Positions 1 to 4,895 of a DNA stretch of 8,461 nucleotides are shown piece after piece (position 1 is the stretch's first letter; every line of letters begins with the position of its first letter). Origin of the DNA: a bacterium (GTDB taxonomy: Bacteria > CBDUZB01 > JAGLHV01); contig JAGLYT010000056.1 in assembly GCA_023132075.1 (NCBI GenBank), positions 1 to 8,461 of the forward strand. Direction: 5' to 3'. Under the pieces are notes generated by a model that made no database searches, was not told the DNA's origin, and saw only the letters and a program-made list of their open reading frames with translations. Both the position numbers and the translations under genes were made by a program.

Positions 1-84
1 ACTATCGACTGCTGGAGCGGAGCGGAAGTCCACCAGTCAGTAAGGCGGATGGACTATGGACTGTCTTTCTGTCTATAGACTATC
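1..84. repeat. Heptamer-repeat intergenic DNA downstream of tsaB, cut by the window edge
   Basis: Immediately after the tsaB stop the base composition changes: 43 of 84 bases are G or C, about half, compared with about a third in the genes. On the minus strand the unit AGTCNAT occurs at 75-81 (AGTCTAT), 56-62 and 49-55 (AGTCCAT twice in tandem) and 4-10 (AGTCGAT), followed by AGT at the edge. The perfect palindrome GTCTATAGAC is at 71-80 and tandem GGAGC at 14-23. The arms AGTCCA (27-32) and TGGACT (50-55) can pair. There is no U tract and no frame worth calling. It is probably the edge of a dispersed repeat; which family is unknown. Confidence 0.5.
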
Positions 85-783
85 TTATTTTTTTAATCCC
101 AATTCCGCTGTTGGCCTTCGTATATACAAAGGAAGAATTTTACTATATTTTTCACCCTTCCCTTTTTGTAATTCCTCCTTGCCCAACCAGGCGGCATTAG
201 ACGCAGATGGAAACAAATTCCTAAATGAAGCAACAACGGCTCTCTTCCCCAATACTTTTTCTATTATTTTCCAATGCAAAGTAACCCCGTCTCCGACAAA
301 TAAAATCTTTTCCTGATGCAAACGGCTAAATTTATCTAAATCTCTCAATAAGTCTTCTATTTTTATCAGCTTATAATCTGCTATTTTCTCTTCTATCTTT
401 GTCCTATATAATGCTGTATAAACTTCCCCCCTTAAAGCATCTATGATAGGGCATACAATAAAATCACAGGGAAAAGTACTGAAAGCCAAAACATCCAAAC
501 TGGAAACACCTACTACAGGGATTTCCAATGCCTGCGCTAATGCCCTAACCGCAGAAATTCCTACTCTAATACCGGTAAAAGAACCCGGACCCGTTGAGAC
601 ACTAATACCTTCCAGGTCTTTAATATTAATTTTTAAATCCATTAAAATTTTATTTAGTCCTGAAAACAATTTTTCCGAATGTTTTCCTTTTATATTTAAA
701 ATATATTCCCCCGCTAAATTTCCATCTTCCAAAACAGCAACACTACAAATCTTGGAGGTGGTTTCTATTCCTAAAACTTTCAC
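85..783 (-). CDS. tsaB: tRNA t6A biosynthesis protein TsaB (YeaZ-like)
   Basis: TsaB is the ASKHA-fold scaffold that pairs with the catalytic subunit TsaD (not in the window) in the t6A-forming TsaBDE complex. The product is 232 residues, normal for bacterial TsaB (about 220-240). Seen: the N-terminal LGIETTSKICSVAV, the KHSEKL motif (35-40), STGPGSFTGIRVG (63-75) with the phosphate-loop glycines, then PIIDALRGEVYTALY (about 112-126), and the C-terminal PLYIRRPTAEL. Features of TsaD itself, such as the metal-binding His pair, are absent as expected. The start is GTG at 783, with AAAGGA 10 nt upstream, and the gene begins 26 nt after the diguanylate cyclase, so it is in the same operon. No rimI or tsaD follows in the 84 nt that remain. 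Confidence 0.95.
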   Translation of the reverse strand: MKVLGIETTSKICSVAVLEDGNLAGEYILNIKGKHSEKLFSGLNKILMDLKINIKDLEGISVSTGPGSFTGIRVGISAVRALAQALEIPVVGVSSLDVLAFSTFPCDFIVCPIIDALRGEVYTALYRTKIEEKIADYKLIKIEDLLRDLDKFSRLHQEKILFVGDGVTLHWKIIEKVLGKRAVVASFRNLFPSASNAAWLGKEELQKGKGEKYSKILPLYIRRPTAELGLKK

Positions 784-809
784 CTATCATTATTCCTTTT
801 ATTTATAAA

Positions 810-2261
810 TTAAGGGGATAAAATATCATCCACACAAATTTGATTTTTTCCTTCTCTTTTCGCGCGATACAAAGAATCATCTGCTCTCTTAATCAGGTCG
901 TCCATAGATAATTTATGATGAAAACTGGATATCCCGCCACTTATACTGATCTCCTTAAAAAAAACTCCTTCCAAAAAAAATTCTTTTACCGCTCTTCGTA
1001 TTTTCTCCGCCACTTCTTTGGCTTCGGCCATATTTGTCTCCGGCAAAACAATTACAAACTCTTCCCCTCCATAACGACTTATTATATCGACCTTTCGGCT
1101 ATTCTTCTTCAATATTCGGGCTACCTTCTGAAGGACTACATCCCCTTTGAGATGTCCATATGTATCATTGTATTCTTTGAAATTATCAATATCCAGCATA
1201 ATTAAACATAAAAACCGTTTGTATCTTTCTGCCCGGCTAATTTCCATTTTCAAGCGTTCTTCAAAATATCGCCGATTAAAAAGTCCGGTTAAGGAATCAG
1301 TTATCGATAAAACTTTGATTTCTTTATACAATTTTGCATTTTCAATGGATACAACAGCTTGATTAACGATTATAGAAAGTAATCTTAAATCATCCATGGT
1401 AAAAGTATTGTCTTTTGGGTTATTTTTATCGGTAAGATTAATTACCCCTATTATTTCCTTTTCTTTTTTTAAAGGCATACTCAAAAAAGATTTACTCTTA
1501 TACGTCTCAGCTCCTATCTCATCCTCAGTTCTATGTCTGTCAGTTTGTTTATCAACATCCAATACCAACAAAGGTTCTCCTGTTTTTGCCACCCAACCCA
1601 CAATTCTTTCTCCTATTTTTACCTGGGTATTTTTAATAATTTTATCCTTTAGTCCCTTTGATGCTACAATTTTTAACACTCCCCCTTCTTTATCCATCAA
1701 CATCAAAGAACCCCGTTGTGATTCTATAACCTCCGTCGCCTTCACAACAATAAAATCAACCAGTTCTTCTAAATTTAAAATAGAACTCATCTTTTCGCCT
1801 ATTTCTAAAATGGATTCCAATTTGTTTTTTTCTTTCTGTAAATATTGTAATAATTCTTTATTTCTTAAAGTTAATCTCCGCCGTTCCAATCCTTTCTTAA
1901 TAATTAATTTTACCCGTTCCGGATCAAAAGGTTTTGTAATATAATCATAAACTTCCTCCTCCAGAGCTTTAATCGCTGTTTCCACATTAGCATAAGCAGT
2001 CATTACAATAACACACACATCAGGGTCATTTTTTTTCGCTTCTTTTAATATTTCCAAACCGCTTCTATCCGGCAATTTTAAATCAGTGAGAATTAAATCA
2101 GGAGAAATTTCTTTTATTTTAATAATCGCCTGAGCAGCATTTTGAGCAAGAGTGACTTTAAAGTTCTCCATCTCTAATAAATCTTTGATTGTCTCACCTA
2201 TAAGAACCTCATCATCCACGACTAAAACATTAACATCTTCTATTTTATTATTGTTTGTCAT
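810..2261 (-). CDS. Response regulator with GAF and GGDEF domains (predicted diguanylate cyclase)
   Basis: A cytoplasmic signalling protein predicted to make c-di-GMP from two GTP, gated by phosphorylation and perhaps by a ligand. The receiver domain (about 8-125) has the acidic pair DD in VLVVDDE (Asp16, Asp17), phospho-acceptor Asp60 in LTDLKLPD, the Thr in VMTAYA (Thr88) and Lys110 in YITKPF. A helical linker follows, then a GAF domain (about 150-310). The GGDEF domain (about 315-480) contains TDSLTGLFNRRYF, metal-binding MLDIDNFK and the active GGEEF at 398-402. Five residues before it lies RKVD, a full RxxD inhibitory site. The enzyme therefore looks active and product-inhibited. I chose ATG 2261 (483 residues) over ATG 2291, because AAGGA sits 10 nt before it. 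No histidine kinase is nearby. Placement between tsaE and tsaB is unusual. Confidence 0.93.
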   Translation of the reverse strand: MTNNNKIEDVNVLVVDDEVLIGETIKDLLEMENFKVTLAQNAAQAIIKIKEISPDLILTDLKLPDRSGLEILKEAKKNDPDVCVIVMTAYANVETAIKALEEEVYDYITKPFDPERVKLIIKKGLERRRLTLRNKELLQYLQKEKNKLESILEIGEKMSSILNLEELVDFIVVKATEVIESQRGSLMLMDKEGGVLKIVASKGLKDKIIKNTQVKIGERIVGWVAKTGEPLLVLDVDKQTDRHRTEDEIGAETYKSKSFLSMPLKKEKEIIGVINLTDKNNPKDNTFTMDDLRLLSIIVNQAVVSIENAKLYKEIKVLSITDSLTGLFNRRYFEERLKMEISRAERYKRFLCLIMLDIDNFKEYNDTYGHLKGDVVLQKVARILKKNSRKVDIISRYGGEEFVIVLPETNMAEAKEVAEKIRRAVKEFFLEGVFFKEISISGGISSFHHKLSMDDLIKRADDSLYRAKREGKNQICVDDILSP

Positions 2262-2271
2262 CTTAAAACTT

Positions 2272-2276
2272 TCCTT
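2272..2276 (-). promoter_or_regulatory. Ribosome binding site deciding the diguanylate cyclase start
   Basis: AAGGA on the minus strand, 10 nt before the ATG at 2261. The alternative ATG at 2291, one base after the tsaE stop, has only a poor purine stretch upstream and would add ten polar residues before the receiver domain. Use of 2291 by coupling to tsaE termination cannot be excluded. Confidence 0.55.
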
Positions 2277-2292
2277 TTTAGGACTTTTCATT

Positions 2293-2799
2293 TTATTCTT
2301 TAAACAAACTTATTTTTTTAAATTCATTCCAACGTTTTCTAAATCTTTCTCCGTACAATAACAATTTTATTTTTCTTAAATTGCCTTTCCCTGAAAAATA
2401 TATTTCCACTCTTTCTTCCGGCCAAATATCTACAATTTTATCAGCCCATTCAATAAGCGTAACACCATCACCGTAAAAATATTCCCGATAACCCAACTCT
2501 TCAATTTTCGGAATTGAATCTATTCTGTACAGATCAAAGTGATAAACAGAACATTTTCCTTCATATTCATTAATCAATTTAAAGGTAGGACTATTAACGT
2601 AACCACCCACTTCCAAACCTTTGGCTACACCTTGAACAAAAGTGGTTTTTCCCGCTCCCAATCCACCTACCAAACAAATTACATCCCCACCTTTCAAAAT
2701 AGAGCCTAAATGTTTTCCTATTTTTTTAGTTTGAGAAACCTTTCGGGTTTGTAAACAAAATTCTCTTTTAAAAATCCGTATTACGGGTAAAGTGTTCAT
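2293..2799 (-). CDS. tsaE: tRNA t6A biosynthesis ATPase TsaE
   Basis: TsaE is the small P-loop ATPase that drives the TsaBDE complex, which transfers the threonylcarbamoyl group to A37 of ANN-decoding tRNAs. The product is 168 residues, slightly above the usual 140-160. Seen: Walker A GGLGAGKTT at 45-53, the switch-like SPTFKLINEY at 70-79, the conserved YHFDLYRID at 86-94, and GVTLIEWADK at 112-121 with the Glu-Trp pair. The extra length is about ten residues at the N-terminus and a basic C-terminal tail. The ATG at 2799 is inside thiL (32-nt overlap) and its purine stretch AAAGGA is only 1 nt away, too close to work normally; no later ATG, GTG or TTG keeps the domain intact. The stop is 1 nt before the upstream possible ATG of the next gene (2291). 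Function is confident, the exact start less so. Confidence 0.93.
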   Translation of the reverse strand: MNTLPVIRIFKREFCLQTRKVSQTKKIGKHLGSILKGGDVICLVGGLGAGKTTFVQGVAKGLEVGGYVNSPTFKLINEYEGKCSVYHFDLYRIDSIPKIEELGYREYFYGDGVTLIEWADKIVDIWPEERVEIYFSGKGNLRKIKLLLYGERFRKRWNEFKKISLFKE

Positions 2800-3799
2800 A
2801 TCCTTTTACTCTGAATTTAAGTTCCTTCCCCTTTTTATCCAGAAATTTTATCCCCTCTTTTTTGTTTACAATCTCACCTATAACCGTTACTTCGGGAACA
2901 CATTTTTTTACTTTATTTATTTTTTCCGGAGGAGCAGTAAAAACCAACTCATAATCTTCTCCTCCGAATAAAGCAAAATCCAACGGTGTTTTTTTTAAAA
3001 ACCTGCTTGCTTTTATTAATTCCCGGGACATAGGAATAGAATCTATATATATTTTTGCACCTACTTTACTTTGCTGACTAATTAATCTTATTGATGAATC
3101 TAACCCATCACTACAATCAATCATTGCCGTAGCATATTTTCCCCGGGCAATAATCCTTCCTTCTCTTACTCTCGGTTCCGGAAGTAAAAATTTACGCAAA
3201 AGATATTTTTCAAAATGATTAGAGGAGAAAGGGAGTTCATTTTTCTTCAATAACTTCAATCCACCACCGGCATCTCCAAATGTTCCGGTCACTAAAATCT
3301 TATCACCCAAAGAAGCCCCTGCCCTGGACACAAATTCTTTTTTTATTATTTCACCCAATAAAGTTATTGAAATCACAAAAAAAGATGGTGAAGACACAGT
3401 ATCTCCACCGATAATCTTTACCCTATATTTTCCGGCTAAACTTTCTATCCCTTTATATAAATTCTCTATTTCCCTTGCATCGGTATCACCCGGAAAACCT
3501 AAGGACACTAAAGCATATCTGGGTATTCCTCCCATAGCTGCAATATCACTCAAATTACAAGCCAATGCTTTCCAGCCAATCTGTTCCGGTGAAGCTGTTT
3601 TTTTACTAAAATGCACTCCCTCTATTAACATATCCGTAGTGGCCAAAAAATCCCTGTTTAAATCTTTGGCCACTATAGCCGCATCATCACCAATCCCTAA
3701 AATTAAATCTTTCTTCTTGTAATTTTGATGCTTTCCACTCTCTACTTTTTTTCTTATCTTTTCAATTAAATTTAACTCACCTAAAGAAGAAACTTTCAT
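2768..3799 (-). CDS. thiL: Thiamine-monophosphate kinase
   Basis: ThiL phosphorylates thiamine monophosphate with ATP to the active cofactor thiamine diphosphate, the last step of the pathway, in the cytoplasm. The 343-residue product matches the family's 310-350. Motifs in order: LGELNLIEKI (6-15), GIGDDAA (35-41) for metal and nucleotide, TTDMLIEGVHF (54-64), NLSDIAAMGG (82-91), GGDT (131-134), the TGTFGDAGGG loop (171-180), IDCSDGL (227-233), and FGGEDYELVF (278-287). All key Asp residues are present. It belongs to the PurM/HypE-like fold. The start at 3799 has only a weak GGA site about 10 nt upstream, and translation may be coupled to the preceding gene, which ends 17 nt before. The end overlaps tsaE by 32 nt. 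No other thiamine genes are in the window; thiL beside tsaE is common in several bacterial groups. Confidence 0.96.
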   Translation of the reverse strand: MKVSSLGELNLIEKIRKKVESGKHQNYKKKDLILGIGDDAAIVAKDLNRDFLATTDMLIEGVHFSKKTASPEQIGWKALACNLSDIAAMGGIPRYALVSLGFPGDTDAREIENLYKGIESLAGKYRVKIIGGDTVSSPSFFVISITLLGEIIKKEFVSRAGASLGDKILVTGTFGDAGGGLKLLKKNELPFSSNHFEKYLLRKFLLPEPRVREGRIIARGKYATAMIDCSDGLDSSIRLISQQSKVGAKIYIDSIPMSRELIKASRFLKKTPLDFALFGGEDYELVFTAPPEKINKVKKCVPEVTVIGEIVNKKEGIKFLDKKGKELKFRVKGYEHFTRNTDF

Positions 3800-3816
3800 T
3801 AATTTATATCCAATTT

Positions 3817-4059
3817 CTATTCTTTTGTCTCTTCTTTTGCTTCTTCCGAAGCAGTATCTGCTGTCCCAGCAGCCTCTTCTTCCTTTGCCGCTCTTTCATC
3901 TTTTACGCTGCTTATTCCTGCAGCAACAGCAATCAAACCACCTAATGCGGCCATAATGGGAAGAGAACCTTTTATTACAACTAATAAATCCGCCAACCAA
4001 ACTACTATCCCCAATAAACCCAACCCGATAAAAACCAATCCCCCGATAATAGATAACAT
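3817..4059 (-). CDS. Small membrane protein with two helices and an acidic tail (MamI-like pattern)
   Basis: The product is 80 residues. Helix 1 (about 3-20, IIGGLVFIGLGLLGIVVW) and helix 2 (about 33-50, LPIMAALGGLIAVAAGIS) are rich in Gly, Ala, Leu and Ile. A short turn with Lys30-Gly-Ser-Leu-Pro lies between them. The tail (53-80) is charged and mostly Glu and Ala, with nine Glu and two Asp in 28 residues, and is probably disordered. There is no signal peptidase site or lipobox. The function is not known. From memory the spacing of Gly, Trp, Lys-Gly-x-x-Pro and AGxxSV resembles MamI, the small two-helix magnetosome protein; I could not test this, and nothing else in the window relates to magnetosomes. 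It is the first gene of the operon, 17 nt before thiL, and may be a general membrane protein kept with thiL. The overlapping 82-residue frame is a shadow. Confidence 0.75.
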   Translation of the reverse strand: MLSIIGGLVFIGLGLLGIVVWLADLLVVIKGSLPIMAALGGLIAVAAGISSVKDERAAKEEEAAGTADTASEEAKEETKE

Positions 4060-4068
4060 CTTTTTTTC

Positions 4069-4075
4069 CCTCCTT
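4069..4075 (-). promoter_or_regulatory. Strong ribosome binding site of the 80-residue membrane protein
   Basis: AAGGAGG on the minus strand, 9 nt from the ATG at 4059. It is the strongest Shine-Dalgarno in the window. It decides between two overlapping frames here, since the competing frame that begins at 4144 has no such site. Confidence 0.75.
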
Positions 4076-4191
4076 TCCTTTTTTTATTTTTTTAGACTTA
4101 TGCAAAAGTGCCTGTTTAATGCATTGGGATGAACCCTTAAACAATACTCAAAATAAACCCCGCAATAAAATAATTTCCATAAAATATTCTA

Positions 4192-4260
4192 TTAATTGAA
4201 ATTGCTTCTCTCATCTAAACTGATAATTTCAGATAATTCGCAATAACTCATTTTACCCAT
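4192..4260 (-). other. Candidate 22-codon open frame or coding remnant in the leader
   Basis: An ATG at 4260 opens a 22-residue frame starting MGKMSYCELSEII and ending at TAA 4194-4192. The frame stays open upstream to 4317, where it would read ITFCPFVFPCGL before the ATG; a TTG at 4305 would give 37 residues. No ribosome site precedes either start, so I do not call it a gene. It may be a remnant of a larger gene, part of a repeated element, or chance. Confidence 0.15.
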
Positions 4261-4341
4261 CAACCCACAAGGAAAAACAAACGGACAAAAGGTTATATCC
4301 TGCAAAAATCTATTTTTTTAAAGTTATAAATTTTCTGCCTT

Positions 4342-4370
4342 ATGATACCATTTAACCCAAGAAAAATCAA
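4342..4370 (-). promoter_or_regulatory. Sigma70-type promoter for the membrane protein-thiL-tsaE-DGC-tsaB operon
   Basis: On the minus strand TTGATT (4370-4365) and TATCAT (4347-4342) are separated by exactly 17 bp. They match TTGACA at four of six positions and TATAAT at five of six. Initiation would be near 4335, giving a leader of about 275 nt before the start at 4059. It is the best such pair I found in the gap, and the tight gene spacing downstream makes a promoter here necessary unless the CBS transcript reads through. Confidence 0.45.
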
Positions 4371-4411
4371 TATTTTTTCTATTTTTTTTACTTTTACTTG
4401 ATTTTTTTATT

Positions 4412-4876
4412 TTATTTCTTGTTATTAACTCCTTCAGCTATAGCCTTCACTATATCCGCTTTTCCCACAATTCCGACTATTATATCCTGATTCATTACCG
4501 GAAAAAGATGTATTTGCTTTTCAGTCATTAAAGTGGCAATTTCGCTAATTGAAGTGTCTTCCCTGACGGTAACTACTTCTTTAGTCATTATTTCCAGCAC
4601 ACTTTGGGCCATTACTTTTTTTAATTCGTCATCAAAATGCTTAAAGTTCTCCAGATATATCAATCCCCCTAAAATATTTATCACCGTAGGAAAATGTATC
4701 TTTTTATCCTGAAAAATCAAATCATCTTCTGTAACTATTCCTATTAATTTACCCTCTTTGTTTATTACAGGAGCCCCGCTTATCCTATGTTTCAATAAAA
4801 AAGAGGCTACTTCCGGAATACTCATTTCAGGAGGAACAGTTAAAACTTTTTTAGTCATTATATCCTTAGCTTGCAT
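4412..4876 (-). CDS. Two-CBS-domain protein, ligand unknown
   Basis: The product is 154 residues, made of a CBS pair with almost nothing else. The first CBS domain (about 4-58) starts AKDIMTKKVLTV and has HRISGAPVIN and GIVTEDDL. A hydrophobic linker follows (about 59-92, around INILGGLIYLENF). The second CBS domain (about 93-148) starts VLEIMTKEVVTV and ends GIVGKADIVKAI. CBS pairs bind adenosine compounds such as AMP, ATP or NAD(H) and usually act as sensors. Stand-alone ones often have no known partner, and the sequence does not show which ligand is used here. The start at 4876 has a strong AAAGGAG site 7 nt upstream. With 19 nt from nnrDE it is almost surely cotranscribed. A CBS protein after nnrDE also occurs in Deltaproteobacteria. 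A link to nicotinamide or adenylate levels is speculation. Confidence 0.9.
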   Translation of the reverse strand: MQAKDIMTKKVLTVPPEMSIPEVASFLLKHRISGAPVINKEGKLIGIVTEDDLIFQDKKIHFPTVINILGGLIYLENFKHFDDELKKVMAQSVLEIMTKEVVTVREDTSISEIATLMTEKQIHLFPVMNQDIIVGIVGKADIVKAIAEGVNNKK

Positions 4877-4895
4877 AAATTTTCTCCTTTTCTCT

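Larger units (their letters stand above)
4060..4411. other. 352-bp intergenic region: promoter, long leader and possible decayed sequence
   Basis: No confident gene lies between the CBS gene and the 80-residue membrane protein. Reading the minus strand: A-rich DNA follows the CBS stop; a promoter-like pair sits at 4370-4342; a stretch with no stop in one frame runs 4317-4195 and the next frame stays open to 4140; then come a short GGG/CCC hairpin (GGGATGAACCC at 4126-4136 on the plus strand), the palindrome AATGCATT (4118-4125) and poly-A ahead of the ribosome site. I see no known riboswitch, tRNA or c-di-GMP aptamer. The inverted arms AAAAATCAA (4362-4370) and TTGATTTTT (4398-4406) are pure AT-rich with a 27-nt loop and are not convincing as a terminator. 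Confidence 0.6.

Noticed and set aside
1-84. CRISPR array at the left edge
   Set aside because: The repeated units are only 7 bp, unevenly spaced, with no 25-40 bp repeat or spacer structure and no cas genes.
56-316. 86-codon plus-strand frame at the left edge, and the 443-808 plus frame
   Set aside because: Both are mostly antisense to tsaB, which has complete family motifs; no supporting ribosome sites.
1396-1944. 182-codon plus-strand frame
   Set aside because: It lies wholly antisense to the GAF and linker coding region of the diguanylate cyclase, is Ser/Phe-rich as antisense frames of AT-rich genes are, and matches no family.
3896-4144. 82-codon minus-strand frame overlapping the small membrane protein
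   Set aside because: It starts at a TTG with no ribosome site, is Lys-rich and then Cys-rich without any domain pattern, and overlaps an 80-residue frame that has a strong Shine-Dalgarno and clear membrane helices.
4060-4341. Known riboswitch (TPP upstream of thiL, or c-di-GMP upstream of the cyclase operon)
   Set aside because: I could not find the conserved core sequences of either aptamer, although a covariance search would be the proper test.
4362-4406. Inverted repeat AAAAATCAA / TTGATTTTT as a terminator for the CBS gene
   Set aside because: The stem is almost pure A/T with a 27-nt loop and its second arm overlaps the better-supported -35 element, so stability would be poor.
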